A DNA stretch of 64,000 nt, from the NCBI GenBank assembly GCA_026261815.1, contig JAMPIT010000230.1, positions 37,532,501 to 37,596,500 on the forward strand, given 5' to 3'. Each line of letters opens with the position of its first letter. The first letter of the stretch is position 1. Made by a program: the position numbers and the translations under genes. The notes beneath the pieces were generated by a model. It was given only the letters and a program-made list of their open reading frames with translations. It was not told the DNA's origin and did not search any database. This document shows, piece after piece, positions 1 through 11,966 of the stretch. The DNA comes from Monarcha castaneiventris obscurior (Eukaryota > Chordata > Aves > Passeriformes > Monarchidae).

Positions 1-243
1 ATGCTGTTATAAATATTGGAAATTATTAACACTGGGAGAGTATTAAAAATTTATACTGTTTCACCATCTGTGCTGTTTGTTTATTTTTCACATTTCATTC
101 AACTTGGACAGTGAAAATAGATTAATTTTTCTCTTTCACTCTTGTGTGCTAGCATAACAATTCAGTGTCTCTGCTACAAACATTGCAAGGGTATATTTAT
201 CTCCAGACTGCCAAATCAAAAAATGCTGTTCTCATACAGTTAG

Positions 244-246
244 AAA

Positions 247-277
<31 letters not shown>

Positions 278-297
278 ACAAACAAACAAACAAACAA
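244..297. repeat. Compound microsatellite (AAAT)n-(CAAA)n
   Basis: About nine AAAT units run from 244 to 278 and switch to about five CAAA units up to 297. The CAAA block probably arose by one T-to-C change in a unit followed by slippage expansion. It could be the decayed A-rich tail of a retroposon, but nothing recognisable precedes it. Confidence 0.9.
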
Positions 298-3001
298 GAT
301 TCCAAACACGAGTAACTCATCTTCATTAAAATAATTACATGGTTGGATCATTGTTTCAGATTTTTATGTTCATAACTTTTCCCAATACACTACAGGCAAG
401 CCTGGGCTTACACAGCTGCTGTGTATCTATCTGATGTACTTCACAAAAGCCTTTTGCAAAAAGTTTGTCAGCTAACCATGACAAAGGATGCCTGAAGTGT
501 GATGATAAGGTGCACCTGTCTTTGGTAAAGCACTCTGTGTTACTTTTATGTGATGAATGGAAGACCAGTGTGAATACTTTTCCATAGGGCCACCTTAATT
601 CAGAATGTCCTGCCCACTTGATTGTTGTAGTTTAAAAGCACTAAACTCTTCAGCTGCAAAATCAGTGAAGATGGAAACAACTTTCAAGATCCAGATTTAT
701 CACAGAGAACAGTGGTTCCAGCTCTGCTATCCTGTTACAATGTTCAGATGGAATATCTCAGAGGCATTCTTCTTCCATATTAAGATGAAGAAAAATCTGA
801 AAAACTGAATCCTGAATTGATGTTCCACCTCACAAAGAGAAGTCATGTCCCAAGGCCGTTTAATCTCTCAGAATCTGACAGAGGAGCAACTCCCCACTGA
901 ATCACTTAAATAATAGCATGAAAACCAAAAATAAATCTGTTTGATTAGCAGCAACAAACACTTTCATTGTTCCATGTTCTCAGGCACAATAGCTAGAGAT
1001 CAATGTCATCCCTAAGTTGGAGTAGATTCCATGCATTCCTCATAAAATATTTCCTGAATCATGCCACGATCATCCCACATTTATTGATTCCAAGCCTGGA
1101 TTCAGTGGCAAAGGTCTAAGCCTGAGGTCTTTGTTTTTCCTCCAAGTAAAACAAAATAAAACCAATTTCATATAATGCAAAACTTCATTAGTTACTCTTC
1201 TCCTGGACTATTTCCAGCAGCCATTCCACTGTAATTCACTCATTAGCTGCAGTGTTCTGAATTTCAACTGAACTTTTTAAGGCTATAGTAAAAGAGATGG
1301 AAAAAAGAGAAAAGTTAAGGTTCAAACCTCTTCTAAACTGATCTTTTTATTTTCTTGGCAATTTACTTTGTGTGGATCACACAGTGACCAGAGCAAGAAG
1401 AACGCCACTCCACCCATGCTCCCCCCAGTTACATCACGGTGAATCCGGACAACAAGAAAGACTAAGGAATAAAAAAAAAAAGAAAAAAATTGTGATTTAG
1501 AAGGAACATTTGTAAACCTTTAAAAATGACAGCTTTGAATGTGATATAGAAATGAAGAACAGGTATAAAAAAATTAGACTTGTCTTACACATGAACATGA
1601 CCAGATAGATTTGTTTTATCCTTTCATTTGCCCTCAAATTTGATAAGAATTCTCTTGCATGCTACTTGCCTGGGATTTGAAAGGTCTGACATACAACATT
1701 CATGGTAGTCAGTTTCACTAATAGTTCTCCACTTTTGTTTTCCAAGAAAAAAATCACACTTTTCAGAGACATAATTTTCTTATTCATTTTCTCAGGGGAG
1801 GATTAAAATGTTAAGTCCTTTATTCCTTAGCTTTGATGAGTCTGGAATGGATTGTGAATGTGATACTGCAAATTGGCAGAAAGATGTTATTTTGTCTGAA
1901 TTTTTGAATCAGCCTCTCTCAAAGAGTCCAATCAAACCTGTCACTCTTATGAAGACTGACATGGCCAACAAGTGTGCTGCTGAAATGCAACCTGCCAGAC
2001 TTAGCAACTCCTGCCATAAACAATTGAAAATCTGGGTTTTCTATTGATCCCAACTTGGTTTTGCTATAAGCTGACTTCTGTAGCTGGATGTCATCGATAT
2101 TTCTGTCAGAAAGGTTATTGCATGTGCTGTTCATGTTCAATTTACAAAACATTGAAGTGAGAATGATGGGGTTATTTGAACATTTATTGTTGAACAGTGA
2201 GAAACAATGTATTTGCTGATGTCAAGGAAGACTCTATATATGCTCAGACACCAGCAAACGCAGAAGTAATTTATCTATCCTTCCAAAAGCCCTTGGAAAA
2301 GTCCTTTTCATTTGTAACTCAAAAGAGCCTTAGGCTTAAAAATAGATGGTTAAATACTCTCTGACCATTCAGAACTAAGGTGTGGTTTACTGCAATTCAT
2401 ACTACAAAATGAGTGATTTTCATTTTCTTCCTCTCCATGGGTATGGCTTGCAAATACATATTCCCTTGTCTTCTCTCTCCTCTCTGAATGTTGCACTTTT
2501 CCTGCTGCATTCAGCAGCATAGATTGCACTCAGATCACAGCTGGTCATTTCAGGGCACTGGGAAGATTCTGAATCCTCCACCCAAAACTAAAGGTTACAT
2601 TTTTAAAAGAAATGTGAGGATTAGGCAAGCAGGGGTTACTGAGTTTAGGCGAGATTGAACAGCTAACTCACTTCACCTCCAGTAGTAATCCAAGATTGGA
2701 ACTTGGGAAATTATTCTCAGTCAACACCCACTAGGAAGTTTTGTCTGAACAGAGATGTCAGGACTGGATCTTTACAATACCATCCTTTACTAAATCTGAA
2801 TGATATCAGACCTGTTGCAAGGGCTTTGCTACATTATATTTCCTTAACATAAGTAAGCAAGAACAAAGGAGTCTGTATAAAGCAAAGAGAATAAATTTAA
2901 AAAAAAACCCAGTATCTCAGCAAGTATCTGTGGGTATGAAGGCTTTAACAATAATATTAAATAGCTAAATGCTTCCAAATCAATCCAGTCAAGTACCTAT
3001 T

Positions 3002-3042
3002 AAAAGAAAAAAAAAAAAAGGAAAAAAAGAAAAAAAGAAAAA
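3002..3042. repeat. A-rich homopurine tract followed by T run
   Basis: Only A and G occur from 3002 to about 3042, mostly A runs broken by single G. A short GCTC then leads into a run of about ten T. This is low-complexity DNA. The reading frames through it encode only lysine-rich or phenylalanine-rich artefacts. Confidence 0.85.
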
Positions 3043-4461
3043 GCTCTTTTTTTTTTCCTCAGCTGCGGTGGTGCAGCACCTGCCATTAGCTGTGGTGGTT
3101 CCTATTTTCATATTGTCTGACAGTAGCAGTTGGACTGAGCCAGAGCCAGTGAGGCCGAGAGGCAGACTCCCTGCTTCCACAAAGCTGAATTTAATAAGAT
3201 GAGAACAGTATGCCAAGATGGTGAACTCCCTCCCTAGCACTTATCATGACACTAGTCACTCAGCAGGGCCCTTATTGCAGCAGTAATCTGGGTGAGCCTG
3301 GCAGAGCATCCTGCTTACAAGTTCAATATAATAGAACAGCAGGGCACTGGAGGCCTGGCAGAAAAGCTTAGCAAAGTTAAAGCCTATTACACTATGCTTG
3401 AAAAAAATGGCTCTCAAAATATTATATGCCGAGCAAAAATCTGGACATTCCAAATGCAGGGACATACTAAGCCTCCTCTATAGTGGTGCACTCATTAGTC
3501 TATAGACACAAGCAACATGGATTTAAAAGTCTATAACCTGAATGGAAATGGATATGCAAATTCATCCTTTCCTTCTGCTTGGCTTGAATTTAATAAGCAA
3601 CACTAGAGCATAACATACAGATAGCGAAAATGAAACTTGAATCTGCTCTGAACTGCATTAAGTTGTTGAAGTTAGAAAATCCCTGCTCTGCATTTGATCT
3701 CCTTTATATTTTCATAAATAACAAAAATCATTTTGAGGTAATTACCCATCTCACTTGCATATACTGGGATGTGAACATGAAATCTCAACCCTGGTAAGAC
3801 CTGTGGCAAGGAAGCTGTATCAGACACATCTTTAATGTAGCAACATATGACCACACACCCAACAGCATTTAAATCAAAGAAAAATAAACATTTGGGTTTG
3901 AGCTGCTCACAGTAGTATCATAAGTCAAACTATATTTTCCACTGGATTATTACTTATATGATTGAACATTTTAAAGTCCATTTTACTCCTCTCCCTATTT
4001 TTAGCCTCAGTGGTATCTATTATTGTATAGATTTGAAATTAATCAGGAATGTGCCGATACAGCCTTAAAACATGGTCCTTAATTTGAATAGCATTTTGAA
4101 AAGAGAATTTTACTTGTTAGGAATTGCCAGAAAAGTCTTTCCATCTGGTCAAAAGACTATAATATTGACCATAAATTCCACTGAAATTAATTCTAAAATG
4201 ATAAAACAGATAAAAAGACATGGAAAAAGAAGGGGTAGGCATATACTCTTCTGCATAAACTTCATTTCTTGGGGGAAGATAAGCGTGTCATCTGGCCATT
4301 TTTTGAAGTCAAGCAGGCTTTCTTTTTCCTAAACACAACCCTCAAAGCCATATGACATGCCCCTGGGTTTTCCTTATACTGTATATTCACCATTCCAGGA
4401 GAGCTAGTGTCTCCTGTGGTTTCTGCACCATATACATATACATATATCCCATATACAATAG

Positions 4462-5680
4462 AACTGCATGTCTTTCCAGCTGGAAGGAACCTCAAGAGGT
4501 CTTCAGTCCAACACCATGCTCAAAAAAGGATCAACACAGCATTCAGAGGATGTTGCTCTGGACTTTGTCCAGCTAGGGTCTTCAAAAACTCCAAGTATGG
4601 AGATCCCAGAATTTCTTTGGCCCCCTCTTCCAATGTTCAATTATCTTCACAGTGGAACAATCTTTCCTTATTTCCTATAAGCTATAACCTTTCCTATTTC
4701 AATTCATAGCTCTCATTCACCCACTGTGCTCCTTAGTAAAGAAATTGTGTTTTCCTTCTTAAAAAACACCTTTTAGGCATCAGAAAGCTGATACTAAATG
4801 CCCCACACCTTTCCTAAACAATCTTGCTCTCTAAAGAAGCAGAGTCCCTTCAGGTTCTGCTAACAAGATGTACTGCAGCCTCCTGACCATCTTGGTAGCC
4901 CTCTGCTAGACTTGCTGAAGTTTACCAGCATCTTCCTTGTGCTGGAGAGCCCAAAACTGAAAGCAGCCTCAAAAAGTGGCAGAGGGGGATAATCACACTT
5001 TGATCTACTGGCTACACTTCTGTTGAAATCTCCCAGTGTACGAAGACTACTGCCCACCAGGACCCGCAGGTCCTTTCCAGAATGTTTCAGTACTGGTGCG
5101 GCAATCCGTATGAGCAAGGGTTGGTGATCTGGTGACTTCCTTGAGTCGTTTAAAGAAAACTTCATCTACTTCCCAATATTGACTACATGATTTGTCACGG
5201 ATTCCCACTACGATGCTCCTTTTACCAGCCTCTCCTCTGATGATGACTCACAAGCCCTCAGTCACCCGACCTACTGCTCCACAAGAGAGATGAATACATC
5301 CAGGCTGCTTCCTCGCATAGATAGCACCCCTCTTCCTTGTCCTTGCTGCCTGTTGTTCCTAAAGAACTTGTGTGCTCCTTACAATGCAGAGATCCTGCCA
5401 CATCTCAGTTATTCTTATGCTGCCTTAGTTCTGCACCTGCACACAGAGATCCACCTCCTCCTGTTTGCTTCCCAGACTGTGTGCATTTGTGCACAAACAC
5501 TTGAGGCAAACCTTCTTTTAACCTGTCTTATCCTTCCTGAGGGCCCTCTTGCTCCTGTCACCCTGTCCCATGTATTTACTGCCCCAACTGCTCTTCCCTC
5601 ACTTATCTGCAAGCTGTCATCACCATCCCCTGACGTACCTGGTTTAAAGCCTGTTGGCAAAGATCATATGTGTGGATATT
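4462..5680 (-). mobile_element. Old CR1 LINE, internally deleted (endonuclease joined to 3' region)
   Basis: This is a decayed CR1 non-LTR retrotransposon on the minus strand. The left end (4462 to about 5125) matches the CR1 3' region: the 'ctggaaggaacct' word next to a 'cagtccaacaccatgctc' word, then segments matching the text 'gcccaaaactg' and 'ccaccaggacccgcaggtcc'. The right part (about 5126-5680) corresponds to the 5' part of ORF2, the endonuclease. Read on the minus strand it gives words such as VDEVFFKRLKE, close to the CR1 endonuclease box, and further upstream QMHTVWEANRRRW with frameshifts. The whole reverse-transcriptase region that should lie between is absent, so the copy has an internal deletion or is two adjacent insertions. 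It cannot be active. Confidence 0.8.
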
Positions 5681-6239
5681 TTGGATACTCTAGGGCACCT
5701 CAAATGGAAAGTACTTGCGTTTAGACAGTAAATCCTGCCTTTAGTGTCTGAGTCCAAGACATACAACTGCTTCTGTCTGGTCATGTCTATTTCTCATCTC
5801 GTCCTTCCACTTTATTGACCATTTAAACAGAAGAACAGACCTAGGCGTCCTTTATAAATGCAGAGAAAGAATATTTTAGATGCAGATTTTAGGACTGTTT
5901 TTGAGAAAAGGCCCTCGTGTGTGAAAGAAATTGACTTCTTTTAATCACCCATGGGAATCTAGCTAAGAAGCGCTCAGCCTTCACTGCAAACATAGCAAAA
6001 CCAGCTAAAATATTCCTACCTTAGCACAAGGGTCAACAATATTTGACAGATGTAATAAACACAGCAGGCAGCAAAACTGTAAATAACACACAGCCCTTAG
6101 CCAAGGTGCCTGCGTACATGAATAGCCAAAATGGCCCTGGCCTGCCTCAGTTGAAATCTCCACACACATCCACAAGTCCAAAAGATCTCCTTAAGCTCAG
6201 CCCTGAGCCTTTGTTTCTTTCCTAAGCTTCTGTGGAGGA

Positions 6240-6565
6240 GAGTTGGTTTTCAGCTCAGCTGCCACTGTGCCCCTGCCTGTCAATGTGTCCAGCTGACCCT
6301 ATGGACTGGCTTCCCAGCTTGAACCTGGGGTCTGCCTGGCAATAGCCAGACCTGACTCTGACCTGCAGATTGACCTCCTGGCTTGACCTCAGACCTGCTT
6401 CATCATTATCAACTTGCCTGGTGATTTCAACTCTTGGTTGGGCCTGGCTACTATCTCTGGGCCAGTCCTGCTCAGGGTGGCCTCTGGCTGACAAGACCCC
6501 TGCCCTGCAGACCCCTGGATCTATTCCTCTTAGGGGCCCTCTGGCCCTTGCTGGCCTCTGGTGAA
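6240..6565. repeat. Unclassified GC-rich block with recurring GACCT/CCTGG words
   Basis: This block stands out from its AT-rich surroundings. The words GACCT, CCTGG and CTGGCC recur many times between about 6340 and 6420. I see no clear unit length, no terminal repeats and no flanking target-site duplication. It may be a decayed LTR or satellite-like insert, but I do not recognise it. Confidence 0.3.
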
Positions 6566-9500
6566 AACTGTAAGAATGGTTAATGCACGGTGCTGGGAGT
6601 TAAGCATGTAGTCAAAGCATTACTGTGAAAACAGCAGAGGCAGCAGTTGGAATTATACTGCAAAAGAGAAGCTTTCAAAAACATGACTTGTATCCTTTTC
6701 CCATACAGTTCTAGGCTGCTGGCTAACTTTAATATGTATTGATCTCTCTATTACCTTTGAAAGCCTCTACTTAAGTACTAGTTTTCTAACCTTAGACCCT
6801 CTCTGCAGTGCCTTGCTATATTCTGCCATGTTGTTGTGATAAGGGAGAGTCTCCTAATGAAGTACTTTAAGTTAATATTGGCAGACTTGACTGTTTTCCA
6901 CTCTGAAAGGGATGCTTTGTGGATTTTGCGGAAATATTAATAGTTCACTTAACCCAGAGAAGACATTTTGTATAGTAAATTATAACCTATCATCATTCTT
7001 TAGATTCGTGACACTTCTGTGTAGGCATCAAAACTGAGAGTAGTTGGATTTTTTTCTGCAGGCAGTCCCCACAGCAAACATACTGGGGAGATGAGGACAT
7101 GCATGGTGTCTTATAACCCCTGCACACTATAAAGACCAGTCATACCTGCAGTTCATCTGAAAGGATTCCAAGTTTAGCATGAGGGTAAAAAAAAAAAGAT
7201 AGAACCAGTTTATAAAACCAACAATCTTAACTCTGGCCTACAGTATGTTTTGGGACAACCATGAAATGAAGTTCTTTTGATATCTCTAGTTGTAAATTAC
7301 ATGGAATTTATTTGTAAACACACACTGGCACCGGGAATTTGGATTACTTTTTTTCCATTGTCATTTTGAAGTATACAGACTTCTGTTCCTCACTAGTAAG
7401 TGAGCTTTTATTAACTGATAATCCACATCAGCAAAAAAACTCTTGGCTAGGATTAGACAATTTTATGCAAATAAGCCTAAGAGCCTTAGAGAACAGCAGT
7501 GTCCCAGAACACTTTTCAGGGCCTGTGGGCATGACTTGCACAGACTGAAGCAGCTAAGCCTTTAATTTCAACAGAACCTCAGTGAAAAGGCACTGTGAGG
7601 AGCCCTTGCTTTGCTTTCGGCGAAAGCCTCTGGTGTTAGAAAACAAGGATACCACTAATGTCCTCCTGTGCATATCCAACATCCTAAGCAAGAAGAACAG
7701 AAACAGAGCACTTCCAAATCTTACCAAAGAAGAATTTTTTGCTCTTTTAAGTCTCATTTTGGGCAACTGGTTTTAGTTTTGTAGCCTATCATCCAACAGT
7801 GAAACATTCCCAGGCAAATGGTATGTTCTGGACAGCATTAAATGCTCTAGGTAGATTTTGGATTATCTTGTTAATATTAGGTTGGTATTCAAACACTTCA
7901 ATGTCATATGAAGGATAGATAATATCTTCAAATTATTCTGTTGCTGAAGCCAAAATTAGTGACTAAACTTTTCAAATAAGTTTTTAATATCACTAGACAT
8001 CAGGAGTACCGCAGAAACCATGAGCAACGCAGTTTCATGAAAGAAGAAATTCCTTTGTATATTCTAACTGATGGGACCAGTGTACTTGTTGCAGGGAAGG
8101 GAACAAATGAAAGCAGCCCTGGAACAGAACGCACCATGTAGGTAGTGTTATATAAAGCTGAGTGTGCCACTTGGCTTGTGCTGTAGCAGCTGTTACTCAG
8201 AACCACACGGGAATTTCTGAAGACAACTTTTATTCTGAAGTTCCTCATCTGACTTAGCAGAGATGAATACATAGTAATGAGTATGAATATTCTTGATGAC
8301 ATTTCAAGAGAAAGGAGTTCCAACATTCTGAAAGCAAAATCTTAATGCCTTTGCGTATTGGATATCTTGTAACTTAGATACTTAGGACAAATCAAATAAA
8401 TGTTTTATTTTGTGGGACCAGATGGCTAACACCTCACAGACTAAAACACCAGCTGCCAATTTGTTTGTTGGTGTTTGGTTTTAAGTTACTGCACGCACTG
8501 GGAGACAAAGAATAAACTTTTAATTTATGTCAAATTTATTATATATTTCAAAATTTGAAATTTTAGTCAAGTTCACATTGAGTGGAGCAACAACCTGAGG
8601 CAAATTCTTGTACTTTTCTCTTAGGAAATATTTTGCTACATGTATTTATGCCACCATTTCGATGTGAAAGATGGAAAGTCGTGCTTAAAACAATCCAGTA
8701 CTCCTTGATTTCCATAAATCAGTGCCAGAGGAGTTGCTGATTGTGATCTCCTTTTGATGATGGTTTCAGGTTTTTTTCTGTTGATATTTATTTCCAGCAA
8801 CTATTCCAGTTGTGCATGAAGTACATTGTAACTATTCTTACACATTCCTTAACTGTGTCCAGTGACATAAAAGGCCGAGATTCATCATTATTGATATGTA
8901 ATGCCATAGTCCAAAGATACTATGGCCTAGTCTATGCCAACATCACATCTGAAGAAATCTCAATATAATTTTTGTGTTCAAGACAAAATAAATATATTCT
9001 AGTTGAACAGAATTTTTAAGTATTATGTAATGGACGGACTGGATGTGGCGCATATTAAGCCAATAATTCCAACTGACTCTAAACCCCTTTTTTACCAGAC
9101 CTTGGCACTGAAAGTTTAAGATAATATTGGTATTTGTACTCAGAGCTAGTTTAAATATAGGGGAATAATTAGTCTTCATTAAAAAAATAATTGAAGTGCC
9201 TTTTGCATGGCTTATGTAAAAATTAACTTGTTGATATATCATACCACTTAAAGTTATGTATTTTTTTTTAATTTTACAGTGTCTGATAATAGTAACTACA
9301 GAACGGCTTGCACAAATGCTGTTTATAATATGATTCTAGTAGGCCACTGATAGTGAAAATAGGATATCCACAAAATGGACTCTGTTAATCAGGACGAAAC
9401 TGATTTGCTGAACTGCACTGTTGGGTAAACCATGTGAGAAAAAAAAACCAGTTGTTTGACTTGAGTGTCAAATTTAGAAAACAAAAAAAAAGAGTTGGTG

Positions 9501-9953
9501 TACCCAAAAAAGAATTATTTTTTAAAATCATTATTCTGTGTACATCATATATTTAAATTCCTTTTAATACATGACAATTAATTCAGGAAAGAAATTAATT
9601 AATAATTGGAATGTTAACAGGCCCAGTTCTAAATAAAAATAATAAAAGAGATTAATGGGTTTTATTTCAGGACAAAGAGATCTTAATTTCTTCTTGCCCA
9701 AGAAAGATTGTGAATGTGTAGCTGAAGCCTTTGTAGGACAAACCAGTTTGTAAAGTAGCTGCACATCAGAAGTCAGTGGTTTGTTGTGGTTTTGGTTAGG
9801 TTGTTTTAGGTTCAGTCACTGTTTTTAATTTTCAGGAATGAAACCTAAGTCACCAATATTAAGCTTGTTTTTTCTCACTATCTGGGAGATGTACAAAACT
9901 CAGTCCTTTCACTCGTGAATATTAAAATGATCAATAGAAGTCCTACACTGTTA

Positions 9954-9997
9954 GATTCCTATAAACCAAAATCCATAAATTTTGGTTTACAGGAATC
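9954..9997. repeat. Near-perfect inverted repeat (19-bp arms, 6-nt loop)
   Basis: The left arm is 9954-9972, the loop 9973-9978 (CCATAA) and the right arm 9979-9997. Eighteen of nineteen positions pair, with one A/G difference between the arms. It resembles the hairpin at 20989-21057 in geometry. No recognised gene or transposon surrounds it. Confidence 0.9.
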
Positions 9998-11483
9998 CAG
10001 TGTTGCCTGCTGAAATGGGATCTGGTAAGATGATTCAAGAGAGTTCAGTCATCACATTTTAGGTTTTATTTATCCCATATTATAATATTCAAACCAGCAC
10101 TGAGTATAATTTCTCATTGTAGACTAGACACAATGCCTATTTTTCAGATTTTAGAATGTACTGAATACGTGATTTTATATTATCCCTCTAGCAGCATTTT
10201 CAGCAAGATACTAGACCACTCCTAGTTCCACCTCCTGATTTTCCTCCTGTTAGCTGGCTGGTTTAAATCTGAGTTGTGCCTTAGGAGTTAAACTGGTCCC
10301 TCCAAATATGGAAAGGCTTTTTATTGGAAGAGCTACTTAACACCTGTTTATTCTGAAAACAAAAGGATGGCACTAAATGAAAGTGTGCTTGTGTATTTGA
10401 TTCCAACATTGCACAGAGCAGATGAGAAGTGAGACAAGTGAGCAATGTTCAAACATACATACTCTGCTATCCGAGGGTAGTCGGGTGGATCTGTGAGGAC
10501 TTACACAGTTAGTGTAATTTACAGCTGATCTGACCTGCAGTCACTTTCATGCCTGTCTGTGCTTTGTGGTACTGATAAGGAGCTGCTCAACTGTTGTAAG
10601 CCCTTGACCTTTCACTTGTCTAAAGTGGTAAGTGTGAAATTTGTGACCAGCTATACTTTGGTGCAATTTCAGAGCACATCAAGATCATGGCAGGAGATGG
10701 ATGAATTGAACTGGATAGCGTAAGAGCCAACATTACAGACTGAAATTCTGATACAAGGTCCTTGGAGGAAGGTTCATCTTTCTATTATGCAGCATCAATA
10801 TTGTTCAGTGTTTGTTATTATAATAAAATTATACCTATAAAGAGGATTTCAATATCAGATGTTTATATTTTACTCTAAAAAAAGAATTTAACAAAGAGAA
10901 ATCAAATAAAACCAACTTACCCTTTCTACAACTTCCTCTGTGGTCAGCAAATTAAAATGGTTAGGAACTTGTGAATGAGAGCTTGGCTTTATGTATTTAC
11001 AGAGGTGTAAATGTCTCTGACTTAATGTCTCTATGACTTTACATTATGAAAACAAATTATCATCATCTCAAAGTAAGCCAATACTAAGAAAGATTCAAAT
11101 CTCCGTATCAATTTTTCAGTGGGATCACACTTACTATTTTCCACGCCTTGCTACAGATGGATAGAAGGCCACAGGTCAAGAATATTTGAGGATGATACAC
11201 CAGAGACTTTGCCTCTTTGATCTTGACTTATGGTGGGACCCAGCCATCACCTCTGTGCCTGCCCTGCTCTGCTGCCATGGGCAGTGGGACAGGCCCTGCC
11301 TGACAATGTCCTTGCTCTCCTGGCCTGCAGTACCCTGGTCACTGCTGCACTCTGGCTGCTGGAATTTGGTGTCATTGAAGCTTTAAATCCACAATCAAAT
11401 TAATGAATACTCGGTGAGAAAATTTAATTTCTGATTCAGTGGACCAGTGGCAGTATTTCTTGATAAATTCTAAGGAGGAAAAG

Positions 11484-11966
11484 AGCCAGTTTTGGGCTCT
11501 TCAGTACAAGAGGGACATGGAGCTCCTGGAGTGGGTCTGGGGGAGGGTGACAAAGTTGATTATGGGACTGGAGCACCTGTTTTAGGAGGACAGGCTGAGG
11601 GAGCTGAGCCTGTTCAGTCTCAAGAAGAGATGACTGAGATGGGACCCCATCAATGTCTGCCAGTATACAAACAAAGGGTGCCAAGAGGATGGAGACAGTC
11701 TCTTCCTGGTGGTGCCAAGCAATAGGACAAGAGGCAATGAGCAGAAACTGATGCACAGGAAGCTCCAGCTGAACATGAGGAAGGACTTGTTTACCGTGCA
11801 GGTGACCAAGCACTGGAACAGATTGCCCTGAGAGTGTCCCTCACTGGAACCGCCCAGACACAATCCTGTGCCCTGTGCTCTGGGATGGCCCTGCTTGAGC
11901 ACGGAGGTTGGACCAGGTGACCCCACTGTGGTCCCTTCCAACCTGACCCATTCTATGATTCTGTGA
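11484..11966 (+). mobile_element. CR1 LINE 3' end (ORF2 C-terminus plus 3' UTR)
   Basis: This is a 5'-truncated CR1 on the plus strand. Frameshifted remnants of the ORF2 C-terminus are visible: ELLEW near the start, LFSLKKR, NRTRGNEQKLMH, and a box reading FTVQVTKHWNRLP at about 11788-11828. The 3' end carries the CR1 signature, a word close to GTCCCTTCCAACCTGACCC followed by the 8-bp-type terminal repeat ATTCTATGATTCTGTGA at 11950-11966. Stops and frameshifts show it is dead. It is closely related to the copy at 58424-58912. Confidence 0.92.

Larger units (their letters stand above)
1..4461. other. AT-rich intergenic DNA, no gene seen
   Basis: I see no coding exon, tRNA or identifiable transposon here. 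Reading frames are short and lack family motifs. The stretch contains the AAAT/CAAA microsatellite (244-297), a purine-rich A tract (3002-3042) and a less AT-rich patch at about 3060-3480 that could be a conserved non-coding element. Confidence 0.6.
5681..11483. other. Intergenic stretch, no gene seen
   Basis: No supported coding exon is visible. The stretch includes a GC-richer, TGACCT-rich block at 6240-6565, a strong hairpin at 9954-9997 and another moderately GC-rich patch at about 11190-11390. I could not assign either GC-rich patch to a repeat family. Confidence 0.55.
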
